Origin: WHSM01 sp050701635
GTDB lineage: Bacteria > Actinomycetota > Actinomycetes > Mycobacteriales > Micromonosporaceae
Assembly (NCBI GenBank): GCA_050701635.1
Contig: JBOGDF010000152.1
Span: 1-12,575, forward strand
Length of the DNA: 12,575 bases
Direction: 5' to 3'
Each line of letters starts with the position of its first letter. Position 1 is the stretch's first letter. Shown piece after piece: positions 6,034 to 11,910 of the stretch. Made by a program: the position numbers and the translations under genes. The notes below the pieces were generated by a model that ran no database searches, was not told the DNA's origin, and saw only the letters and a list, made by a program, of their open reading frames with translations.

Positions 6034-6714
6034 ATGACGTCACCAGAGAGCGCGCCGCCCGGCCAGCCACCGTCGTTCGGCCAGCCGCCGCCGCCCGGCC
6101 ACGCCGCCGTACCGCCGGGGATGCCGGGCCCGTACGGCGCTCCGCCTCCCGTGGTCCGTGCCGCCGTGCCGCCGGCACCGCTGCTGCGGCCGGTGCCGCC
6201 GGGTCCGGGCGTACGGCCTCCGTTCGTGGCGCCGCCGGTGCAGAAGGCCGGCGGCACGCTGGCGATCGGGCTGGTGCTGGGCGGCTTCGCGTTGCTGCTG
6301 TGTCTGGTGGGCGGCGGGATCGGCATCGGCGCGACGCTGATCTCGGCGTTCCAGGACACCGACGAGGAAGCCCGGGCGGCCGCGGCGGCGTACCTGGACG
6401 CGATCGCGGAGGAGCGGTACTCCGAGGCGTACCAGATGACGTGCAAGCCGTTCCGCGAGCAGGTCGACGAGCAGGAGTTCGTCTCGACCAAGCAGCAGGA
6501 CGCCCGGATCGTCGACTACCAGCTGTCGACCATGACCGCGTACGAGGACAAGTTCATGGTGCCGGCCACCGTGAGCCTGGACGGTGGCGGCGAGGTCAGG
6601 GTGGGGCTGCTGCTGGCCCGGGAGCCGGTGGAAGGCTCTGGCTCCGGCAGGGACGCCGAGACCGAGTTCCGGGTATGCGGGGAGGTCGAGAACCCCGCCC
6701 CGATGCCGAGCTAA
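6034..6714 (+). CDS. Proline-rich single-pass membrane protein, DUF4878-like
   Basis: A 226-residue protein in three parts. Residues 1-72 are a low-complexity cytoplasmic segment rich in Pro, Gly and Ala. A transmembrane helix follows at about 74-104, with several glycines. An extracytoplasmic domain spans 108-226. That domain opens with an Ala-rich helix and AAYLDAIAEERYSEAYQMTC, resembling the NTF2-like DUF4878 and related exported domains, and has two cysteines (C137, C215) that could form a disulphide. Actinobacteria carry many such proteins with no known role. The ATG at 6034 follows GAGACTGAGG, a usable though closely spaced ribosome site. A gene of its own, 87 bases after the ABM gene. 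Confidence 0.8.
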   Translation: MTSPESAPPGQPPSFGQPPPPGHAAVPPGMPGPYGAPPPVVRAAVPPAPLLRPVPPGPGVRPPFVAPPVQKAGGTLAIGLVLGGFALLLCLVGGGIGIGATLISAFQDTDEEARAAAAAYLDAIAEERYSEAYQMTCKPFREQVDEQEFVSTKQQDARIVDYQLSTMTAYEDKFMVPATVSLDGGGEVRVGLLLAREPVEGSGSGRDAETEFRVCGEVENPAPMPS

Positions 6715-6748
6715 GGTAACCAGGGCCCGCCAACAGGTAACCAGGGCC
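6714..6748. repeat. 14-base direct repeat upstream of glyS
   Basis: AGGTAACCAGGGCC occurs perfectly at 6714-6727 and at 6735-6748. The 21-base period is two helical turns, so both copies face the same side of DNA. The first copy overlaps the stop codon of the previous gene, and the second lies just upstream of the likely glyS promoter. It could be a pair of protein-binding sites or a local duplication. Confidence 0.6.
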
Positions 6749-6762
6749 GGACTTATGCCGTT

Positions 6763-6772
6763 GTGCTATTCG
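6763..6772 (+). promoter_or_regulatory. Possible extended -10 of glyS
   Basis: GTGCTATTCG contains a TGnTAT-type extended -10 (TATTCG at 6767-6772). A -35 would fall at about 6744-6749, overlapping the second copy of the direct repeat, where no TTGACA-like hexamer exists. The predicted leader to the TTG start is about 55 bases and contains no T-box-like structure. Confidence 0.3.
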
Positions 6773-6832
6773 TCCTGAAAACCCGACGATGTGTACGTCG
6801 TCCCCGCCGACCGCCAGCCGGATGGAGGAGCT

Positions 6833-8215
6833 TTGCCTTCCGATCGCATCGACACCCTCGTGAGTCTCTGTAAGCGCCGCGGTTTCGTGTATCCGTCGAG
6901 CGAGATCTACGGCGGCACCCGTTCCGCCTGGGATTACGGGCCGCTGGGCGTCGAGCTGAAAGAGAACATCCGCAAGCAGTGGTGGCGTTCGGTCGTACAG
7001 TCCCGCGACGACGTGGTGGGCCTGGACTCGGCCGTGATCCTCTCGCGCGACGTGTGGGCCGCGTCGGGCCACCTGGAGGCGTTCGTCGACCCGCTGACGG
7101 AGTGCTCGTCCTGCCATAAGCGGTTCCGCGCCGACACCCTGCTCGAGGAGTGGGAGGAGAAGCACGGCCACGAGCCCGAGAAGGGCCTCGCCGAGCTGGC
7201 CTGCCCCAACTGCGGCAACCGCGGCACGTTCACCGAGCCACGCAACTTCAACGGGCTGATGAAGACCTACCTGGGCCCGGTGGAGGACGCCGGCGCGGAG
7301 CACTTCCTGCGCCCCGAGACCGCGCAGGGCATCTTCATCAACTTTCTGAACGTGATGTCGTCGGCCCGGAAGCGGCCGCCGTTCGGCATCGCGCAGGTCG
7401 GCAAGTCGTTCCGCAACGAGATCACCCCGGGCAACTTCATCTTCCGGACCCGCGAGTTCGAGCAGATGGAGATGGAGTTCTTCGTCGAGCCCGGCACCGA
7501 CGAGCAGTGGCACGACTACTGGCTCTCGGAGCGCTGGCGCTGGTATCTCGACCTGGGTGTGTCCGAGGACAACCTGCGGTTCTTCGAGCACCCGGCGGAG
7601 AAGCGCTCCCACTACTCCAAGCGGACCGTCGACATCGAGTACAAGTTCGAGTTCGCCGGCTCGGAGTGGGCGGAGCTGGAGGGCATCGCCAACCGTACGG
7701 ACTTCGACCTGAACGCCCACGCCAAGGCGTCCGGCGCGGACCTGTCGTACTTCGACCAGGAGAAGGGCACCCGCTGGGTGCCGTACGTGATCGAGCCCGC
7801 CGCCGGTCTCACCCGCTGCGTGCTGATGTTCCTGCTCGAGGCGTACGACGTCGACGAGGCGCCGAACACCAAGGGCGGGATGGACAAGCGCACCGTGCTG
7901 CGGTTCGACCCGCGGCTGGCGCCGGTGAAGGTGGCGGTGCTGCCGCTGTCCCGCAATCCCGCGCTCTCGCCGAAGGCGCAGGAGCTGACCGCGGCGCTGC
8001 GCCGGCGGTGGATCGTGGAGTTCGACGATGCCGGCGCGATCGGCCGTCGCTACCGGCGCCAGGACGAGATCGGTACGCCGTTCTGCGTCACCGTCGACTT
8101 CGACACCCTCGACGACGACGCGGTGACCGTACGGGACCGCGACACGATGCAGCAGGAGCGGGTCGGCCTGGACCGGGTCGAGAGCTACCTGGTCGAACGC
8201 CTCCCCGGCTGCTGA
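6833..8215 (+). CDS. glyS: Glycyl-tRNA synthetase, dimeric class II
   Basis: Charges tRNA-Gly with glycine in the cytoplasm. This is the single-chain alpha2-type class II enzyme, 460 residues, the usual actinobacterial length. The N-terminal SLCKRRGFVYPSSEIYGG (11-28) is highly typical. A four-cysteine zinc knuckle is formed by C91, C94, C124 and C127. Motif 2 is around GKSFRNEITPGNFIFRTREF (190-209), motif 3 is GLTRCVLMFLLEAY (325-338), and the anticodon-binding domain runs from about 364 to the end. TTG 6833 is chosen because GGAGG (6824-6828) stands 4 bases upstream and the protein then begins MPSDRIDTL as in relatives. GTG 6791 would add 14 non-homologous residues with no ribosome site. 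A strong hairpin terminator follows. Confidence 0.97.
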   Translation: MPSDRIDTLVSLCKRRGFVYPSSEIYGGTRSAWDYGPLGVELKENIRKQWWRSVVQSRDDVVGLDSAVILSRDVWAASGHLEAFVDPLTECSSCHKRFRADTLLEEWEEKHGHEPEKGLAELACPNCGNRGTFTEPRNFNGLMKTYLGPVEDAGAEHFLRPETAQGIFINFLNVMSSARKRPPFGIAQVGKSFRNEITPGNFIFRTREFEQMEMEFFVEPGTDEQWHDYWLSERWRWYLDLGVSEDNLRFFEHPAEKRSHYSKRTVDIEYKFEFAGSEWAELEGIANRTDFDLNAHAKASGADLSYFDQEKGTRWVPYVIEPAAGLTRCVLMFLLEAYDVDEAPNTKGGMDKRTVLRFDPRLAPVKVAVLPLSRNPALSPKAQELTAALRRRWIVEFDDAGAIGRRYRRQDEIGTPFCVTVDFDTLDDDAVTVRDRDTMQQERVGLDRVESYLVERLPGC

Positions 8216-8260
8216 GCCACTCAGCTGGAGCTGCTGACCGGCTCAGCTAGAGCTGCTGAG
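8211..8260. repeat. Tandem hairpin-forming repeats after glyS
   Basis: CTCAGCTGGAGCTGCTGA (8220-8237) and CTCAGCTAGAGCTGCTGA (8242-8259) differ at one base and repeat with a 22-base period. A third partial AGCTGCT follows at 8265-8271. GCTGAG at the glyS stop (8211-8216) pairs with CTCAGC (8220-8225), and each unit can fold on itself (CTCAGC...GCTGAG). The elements lie between the stop codon and the terminator, so they would be in the glyS 3' untranslated RNA. Confidence 0.6.
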
Positions 8261-8289
8261 CCCGGAGCTGCTCGGACCCTGGACATGCC

Positions 8290-8327
8290 ACTGCCCGGCA
8301 CGCCGTCGTCACGGCGCGCCGGGCAGT
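8290..8327 (+). terminator. Strong hairpin terminator of glyS
   Basis: A 10-base outer stem (8290-8299 with 8318-8327, arms ACTGCCCGGC and GCCGGGCAGT) continues through one A/C mismatch into a 6-base inner stem (CGCCGT with ACGGCG) and a CGTC tetraloop. The following bases are TGCGTCG, without a T-run, common for actinobacterial terminators. It can work in both directions and also lies beyond the end of the small minus-strand gene at 8357. Confidence 0.85.
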
Positions 8328-8356
8328 TGCGTCGTCAGCGGGCCCCGTGCCAGGCG

Positions 8357-8536
8357 CTAGCCGGTGCACTGCGGTGTCGTCACCGCGGCGGGGTGGCGCC
8401 ACGGGAGCCAGGTCAGGCTGAGCCCGGTGTGCTGCCGGGGCGGCAGCTCCTGCGCCCAACGCCGGCTCGCCGCGGCTTCCGCCAGTAGCTCCTGGGAACG
8501 GATCCGGCCGAGCTCGAGGGTGAGGAGTGGATGCAT
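8357..8536 (-). CDS. Small conserved-type protein of 59 residues
   Basis: An ATG at 8536 follows a perfect ribosome site, GGAGG with a 5-base spacer (ATCCG). It opens a 59-residue frame ending in TAG at 8357. The protein starts MHPLLTLELGRIRSQELLAE, an amphipathic helix to about residue 31, then QELPPRQHTGLSL and a short Trp-containing tail (WLPWRHP). Actinobacteria carry many small proteins of this form, often beside regulators; no function is known to me. It is divergent from the CGNR regulator with about 70 bases between starts, so they may share a control region. The shared glyS terminator lies just beyond its 3' end. The ribosome site is the main evidence that it is real. Confidence 0.68.
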   Translation of the reverse strand: MHPLLTLELGRIRSQELLAEAAASRRWAQELPPRQHTGLSLTWLPWRHPAAVTTPQCTG

Positions 8537-8569
8537 CGGATCCTCCGGTAATGAGTGTTACTGTGTTTG

Positions 8570-8577
8570 GTAGCTAC
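8570..8577. promoter_or_regulatory. Palindrome between the small gene and the CGNR regulator
   Basis: GTAGCTAC is a perfect 8-base palindrome in an AT-richer island. A looser inverted repeat GTAA-6-TTAC lies at 8548-8561, overlapping the upstream side of the small gene's ribosome site. Either could be an operator for the divergent pair. A TACTGT (8559-8564) may be a -10 for the plus-strand gene. These are candidates only. Confidence 0.35.
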
Positions 8578-8606
8578 AACGTATGTCGTGGAGGGTAGGG
8601 AGTCAA

Positions 8607-9164
8607 GTGGACTATGGTGCCTACACCGAGTCCTCGGTCACACTGATGGTCGAGCTGGCGAACACGTACGACGTGTCCTGCGACCCGCCCGAGAAGCTGG
8701 ACGGCGTACCGGCGGTGGAGGAGTTTCTGCGTACCCACCGGATGCTCGGCGACACACCGGTGACCGAGCGGGACCTGACCACGCTGCGTGAGTGGCGCGA
8801 CCGGATCCGGGACGTGCTCAAGACGCCGGACGAGGCCGACCAGCTGGACCGGCTGAACGCGCTGCTCGACGACGCCCGAGCGCGTCCGCGGGTGGTGAGC
8901 AACGGCGGGAAGCGCGAGCTCTCGTTCGCCTGCGACGACGCGTCCCCGGTGCGCCGGGTGGCGGCCGACGCCGGGATCGGGCTGGCGATGATGCTGGTCG
9001 AGCACGCCGACCGGCTCAAGGTGTGCGCCGCGGCGCCCTGCCGGGACGTGTTCGTGGACCAGTCGAAGAACCGGTGCCGCCGCTACTGCAGCGACACCTG
9101 CGGCTCCCGCGCCACGGTGGCGGCGTTCCGGCAGCGGCAGCGGGAATCGGCTACAACGGCTTGA
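8607..9164 (+). CDS. CGNR zinc-finger / ABATE-domain regulator
   Basis: A 185-residue protein with an N-terminal ABATE-like domain (about 4-130; DYGAYTESSVTLMVELANTY opening, helix-rich) and a C-terminal CGNR-type zinc finger (138-177). Finger cysteines are C140, C145, C161 and C165, with C157 extra. The name-giving CGNR motif reads CGSR at 165-168. The family is predicted to be transcriptional regulators, usually uncharacterised. GTG 8607 is preferred because AGGGAG and GGAGGG lie just upstream and family members begin near this point; ATG 8583 would add eight residues without a good ribosome site. The last 14 bases overlap the 3' end of the convergent carbonic-anhydrase-like gene. The divergent 59-residue gene is its likely neighbour in regulation. 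Confidence 0.87.
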   Translation: MDYGAYTESSVTLMVELANTYDVSCDPPEKLDGVPAVEEFLRTHRMLGDTPVTERDLTTLREWRDRIRDVLKTPDEADQLDRLNALLDDARARPRVVSNGGKRELSFACDDASPVRRVAADAGIGLAMMLVEHADRLKVCAAAPCRDVFVDQSKNRCRRYCSDTCGSRATVAAFRQRQRESATTA

Positions 9165-9675
9165 TCCCCTTGCGGTGGCGCTGCGCCAGCTCGGCGTAGT
9201 ACGCCGGGTTCGCCGCCACCCACATCGCGGCCGGCGTACCTTCCAGCGGCTTCTTCACCACCGCCGGCGACCCCGCCACCAGTACGCCGCTCGGCGCCAC
9301 GAACCCGGACGGCACCAGCGAATGCGCGGCCACCATCGAGCGGGCGCCGATCCGGGCGCCGTCCAGCACCGTCGCCCCGTTGCCGACCAGGCACTCCTCC
9401 TCCAGGATCGCGCCGTGCACCACGCACTGGTGCGCCACCGTCGCGCCCGGGCCGACCTCGATCGGCACCTCCGGCGGGCAGTGCAGCACCGCCCCGTCCT
9501 GGATGTTGGCGCCCTCCCGGATCACGATCGGCGCGCAGTCGCCGCGCAGAATCGCGCCGTACCAGACCGAGGCGCCGGCCTCGACGACGACGTCGCCGAT
9601 CAAGGTGGCGTTGGGCGCGATGAACGCCGTCGGGTCGATCGTCGGGACGGCTCCCTCGAACTCGTACACGAACAC
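9151..9675 (-). CDS. Gamma-class carbonic anhydrase-like protein
   Basis: A 174-residue left-handed beta-helix protein with hexapeptide repeats from about 12 to 140 (patterns such as PNATLIGDVVVEAGASVW and IGARSMVAA), closed by a C-terminal helix (148-170). H65, H82 and H87 match the three zinc ligands of gamma-carbonic anhydrases (the last two five residues apart, as in Cam), and R44 and D46 (LRGD) are conserved. It resembles the YrdA/PaaY/CaiE subgroup, in which carbonic anhydrase activity is often low or unproven. The GTG at 9675 has GAGGAG 7 bases upstream. Its stop region overlaps the convergent CGNR gene by 14 bases. Divergent from dusB, with 50 bases between starts. Confidence 0.92.
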   Translation of the reverse strand: MFVYEFEGAVPTIDPTAFIAPNATLIGDVVVEAGASVWYGAILRGDCAPIVIREGANIQDGAVLHCPPEVPIEVGPGATVAHQCVVHGAILEEECLVGNGATVLDGARIGARSMVAAHSLVPSGFVAPSGVLVAGSPAVVKKPLEGTPAAMWVAANPAYYAELAQRHRKGIKPL

Positions 9676-9725
9676 GCTGTGCTCCTCACATCCGGCGGGC
9701 GTCCACAGTGTGTCATTGTCGACAG

Positions 9726-10964
9726 GTGCCCCTGACCAGTGCTTCCGTGCCGGCCGCGACCCCGTTGCGGCTGGGCACGCACGCGGTCTGGCCGCCGGTG
9801 GTGCTGGCGCCGATGGCGGGCATCACCAACATCGCGTTCCGCCGCCTGTGCCGGGAACACGGCGAAGCGCGAGGAGCGAGCTTGCGAGCCCCGCAGTCGC
9901 GAGCAGAGTCAGCACAGCGCCGGGGCCTTTTCATTTGCGAGATGGTCACCACCCGCGCCTTGGTCGAGCGCAACCCGAAGACGCTGCGGATGGTCGCCTT
10001 CGACGCCGGGGAGAAACCCAGAAGCCTCCAGCTGTACGGCGTCGACCCGGCCGTCACCGCCCGGGCCGTACGGATGGTGGTCGAGGACGACCTGGCCGAC
10101 CATATCGACCTCAACTTCGGCTGCCCGGTGCCGAAGGTGACCCGCAAGGGCGGGGGAGCGGCGCTGCCGTGGCGGCGCCGGCTGTTCCAGCGGCTGGTCG
10201 GCTCGGCGGTGGAGGCCGCCCAGGGGATGCCGGTCACGGTGAAGATGCGGATGGGCATCGACGCCGACCATCAGACGTACCTCGAGGCCGGGAAGATCGC
10301 CGAGGACGCCGGTGTGGCGTGGGTGGCGCTGCACGCGCGTACCGCCGCCGACCGGTACTCCGGCCGCGCGGACTGGGACGCGATCGCCGCGCTGAAGCAG
10401 GCGCTGAGCGTGCCGGTGCTCGGCAACGGCGATATCTGGGAAGCCACCGACGCGCTCGAAATGATGCGCCAGACCGGCTGCGACGGCGTCGTGGTCGGCC
10501 GCGGCTGCCTCGGCCGGCCGTGGCTGTTCGCCGACCTCGCGGCGGCGTTCGGGGAGCTTGCGACCCGAACCGGCAAGCAGAGCGAGGGTCGCGATCATCG
10601 TGTGCTGCCCGACCTGGGCGAGGTGGCGCGCAGCATGCGCCGGCACGCCGAGCTGCTGGTCGACTGGCTCGGCGCCGAACGCGAAGGTTGTACGGACTTC
10701 CGCAAGCACGTGGCCTGGTACCTCAAGGGCTTCCCGGTCGGGTCCGAGCTGCGCCGCGCACTCGCCATGATCGATTCGCTCGCCGAGCTGGACGACCTGC
10801 TCGGCAAGCTGGACGCCGACGAGCCGTACCCACGGCACGTGCTGGGGCAGCCGCGCGGGCGTACCAACTCGCCGGGCAAGGTCTACCTGCCGGAGGGCTG
10901 GCTGGCCAGCCGTGACGACGAGACCATCCCCACCGCGGCCGAGTTCGACAACTCCGGCGGTTAG
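9726..10964 (+). CDS. dusB: tRNA dihydrouridine synthase (DusB type) with inserts
   Basis: FMN enzyme that reduces specific uridines in the tRNA D-loop to dihydrouridine using NADPH. Length is 412 residues, about 30 more than I expect for relatives. Family features are APMAGITN (28-35), catalytic C133 in NFGCPVPK, KGGGAAL (141-147), VKMRMG (172-177), H203 in LHART, and the FMN phosphate-binding GNGDI (233-237) and GRG (258-260). The helical tRNA-binding domain is about 290-365. Residues 47-66, between REHG and GLFICEM, are an extra Arg/Ala/Ser-rich segment; a second, about 277-289, follows AAAFG. GTG 9726 is preferred: CATTGT, a -10-like box 6 bases upstream, suggests a leaderless start. An upstream in-frame start at 9708 would add six unlikely residues (CHCRQ). 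Confidence 0.93.
   Translation: MPLTSASVPAATPLRLGTHAVWPPVVLAPMAGITNIAFRRLCREHGEARGASLRAPQSRAESAQRRGLFICEMVTTRALVERNPKTLRMVAFDAGEKPRSLQLYGVDPAVTARAVRMVVEDDLADHIDLNFGCPVPKVTRKGGGAALPWRRRLFQRLVGSAVEAAQGMPVTVKMRMGIDADHQTYLEAGKIAEDAGVAWVALHARTAADRYSGRADWDAIAALKQALSVPVLGNGDIWEATDALEMMRQTGCDGVVVGRGCLGRPWLFADLAAAFGELATRTGKQSEGRDHRVLPDLGEVARSMRRHAELLVDWLGAEREGCTDFRKHVAWYLKGFPVGSELRRALAMIDSLAELDDLLGKLDADEPYPRHVLGQPRGRTNSPGKVYLPEGWLASRDDETIPTAAEFDNSGG
9864..9923 (+). repeat. GCGAG-rich in-frame insert in dusB
   Basis: Sixty bases, 20 codons, fall between the conserved REHG and GLFICEM segments. GCGAG occurs four times (9869, 9876, 9884 and 9899). The encoded residues are Arg, Ala, Ser, Gln and Glu rich and look unstructured. 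Its length is a multiple of three and it contains no stop in this frame. The form suggests a dispersed short repeat that entered the gene. Confidence 0.6.
10554..10593 (+). repeat. Second repeat-like segment in dusB
   Basis: It begins with the same ten bases as the first insert (GAGCTTGCGA at 10554-10563 and 9878-9887). GCGACCC (10560-10566) pairs perfectly with GGGTCGC (10586-10592). GCTTGC (10556-10561) can instead pair with GCAAGC (10573-10578). It encodes about 12 polar residues (ELATRTGKQSEG) where I expect a shorter loop in relatives. Confidence 0.45.
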
Positions 10965-11082
10965 GGCCACCTTTGCAGGCTCCCCGGTGAGGGAGCGGAG
11001 ATGGCGATTTGTAAGCTGTGCAACCGCACGGGGGGACAGTCGATACCGATCTTGGAGATGCCCGGAATTGGGAGCCTCGCCG
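10965..11082 (+). other. Intergenic region upstream of the DUF4333-like gene
   Basis: These 118 bases separate dusB from the lipoprotein gene. TAAGCT (11012-11017) fits a TANNNT -10 box and would give a leader of about 60 bases; no matching -35 is seen. A GGGGGG run at 11030-11035 and a GGGAG ribosome site (11070-11074) follow. No terminator hairpin for dusB is obvious. Confidence 0.4.
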
Positions 11083-11709
11083 ATGAGACGACCCCGCGTC
11101 GTGTCACTCCTCGTCGCACTGGTCGTCGCTACGGTGCTCGCCGGCTGCGCTGACAACGGTGGCCCCGGCAGCTCCGGGGTCGAGTACGAGAAGCTGGGCG
11201 TCGCGGTGCCCAGCCCGAGCGGGCCGTACCAGACTCCGAAGCCGGAGGGAAAGCCGCCGGGCGACAACGCCAACCCGACCCAGCAGATCCTGTACGACCT
11301 GCAGGAACGCGTGGTGCGTACCGCGGGAGTGACCGCGAAGACCGAGGCCAGCTGCGAGGGCGGGCTGATCACCGGCACCGTGGACCAGACGGTCAAGTGC
11401 TCGGTGACGTACCAGCGATTGCGGGTGGCGTACCAGGTCGAGATCACCGGCGGTACGCCGACCTTCAGCTGGGTGGCGACGGCGGAGCGTGGCGTACTGA
11501 CCGCGGAAGGCGTCGGGCGGGCGTACTGGGCGAAGTACGGCAGGGACGCCGACGAGGTGCGCTGCGACAAGATGCCCAAGGCCAGGCTGGTGCCGCTCGG
11601 CAAGGACACCGACTTCCGCTGCTACCACAAGCGAGGCGACACCTGGCACGAGCACGGCGTCCTGCTCAACGACGGCGAAATCGCCTTCCCCGTGGTCGAA
11701 GCCGGATAA
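11083..11709 (+). CDS. Lipoprotein with DUF4333-like domain
   Basis: A 208-residue exported lipoprotein. MRRPR is followed by a hydrophobic core and the lipobox LAGC (19-22), then a Gly/Ser/Pro-rich linker to about 65. The domain at 68-125 has two cysteines in SCEGG and KCSVTY, the pattern of the DUF4333 domain found in many actinobacterial lipoproteins. A second part (about 126-208) has another cysteine pair (EVRCDK, DFRCYHK), so two disulphides are likely. Function unknown. ATG 11083 has GGGAG 8 bases upstream; the frame is open farther upstream but without signal-peptide character. It is transcribed alone and ends before a clear hairpin at 11792. Confidence 0.82.
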   Translation: MRRPRVVSLLVALVVATVLAGCADNGGPGSSGVEYEKLGVAVPSPSGPYQTPKPEGKPPGDNANPTQQILYDLQERVVRTAGVTAKTEASCEGGLITGTVDQTVKCSVTYQRLRVAYQVEITGGTPTFSWVATAERGVLTAEGVGRAYWAKYGRDADEVRCDKMPKARLVPLGKDTDFRCYHKRGDTWHEHGVLLNDGEIAFPVVEAG

Positions 11710-11791
11710 CTGATCCCGCCGAGCCGGTACACGAAGCTGCGCGAGTGGAACAATCGGTGAACGGGTAGGGACAACCAGATGATCGTGTGAT

Positions 11792-11823
11792 GTGCCCAGT
11801 CTCACCGAAGGTGCCCTGGGCAC
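11792..11823 (+). terminator. Hairpin upstream of ppdK, probable terminator
   Basis: Perfect 8-base arms GTGCCCAG (11792-11799) and CTGGGCAC (11816-11823) enclose a second stem CACC/GGTG with a GAA loop. It is 82 bases after the lipoprotein stop, has no T-run, and sits just before the likely ppdK promoter. It would insulate ppdK from upstream transcription. Confidence 0.65.
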
Positions 11824-11835
11824 CCCCGTACCGAT

Positions 11836-11841
11836 TAACCT
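11836..11841 (+). promoter_or_regulatory. Candidate -10 box of ppdK
   Basis: TAACCT fits TANNNT in a locally AT-rich spot directly after the hairpin. The predicted transcription start near 11848 gives a leader of about 63 bases. A -35 element is not recognisable; the correct spacing would fall inside the hairpin's right arm. Confidence 0.4.
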
Positions 11842-11849
11842 TCGCGCAC

Positions 11850-11905
11850 GACCCGTGCTCGGGTCAGCCGTGGGTGACGGCCTACGCCGTACGACCGTCG
11901 GAGGT
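11850..11905 (+). promoter_or_regulatory. Structured ppdK leader with two hairpins and ribosome site
   Basis: GACCCG/CGGGTC (11850-11855 with 11860-11865, loop TGCT) is followed by ACGGC/GCCGT (11877-11881 with 11886-11890, loop CTAC). GACGG (11876-11880) can alternatively pair with CCGTC (11895-11899), next to the ribosome site GGAGGT (11900-11905). The leader could therefore have two exclusive folds. It matches no riboswitch class I recognise. Confidence 0.4.
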
Positions 11906-11910
11906 CTGTA

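Noticed and set aside
6749..6832. T-box or other riboswitch in the glyS leader
   Set aside because: The leader is only about 55 bases and lacks a specifier loop, an antiterminator or the T-box consensus; glycine T-boxes are mainly known from Firmicutes.
6791..6832. GTG 6791 as the glyS start
   Set aside because: No ribosome site and 14 residues unlike GlyRS N-termini; TTG 6833 has GGAGG and yields the expected length.
8247..8488. Overlapping open frames of about 70 residues after glyS
   Set aside because: They cross the terminator hairpin and the hairpin repeats and lack ribosome sites; the 59-residue minus-strand gene explains the region better.
9909..11609. Long minus-strand open frame opposite dusB and the lipoprotein gene
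   Set aside because: It spans two clearly coding plus-strand genes and has shadow-like composition; no motif supports it.
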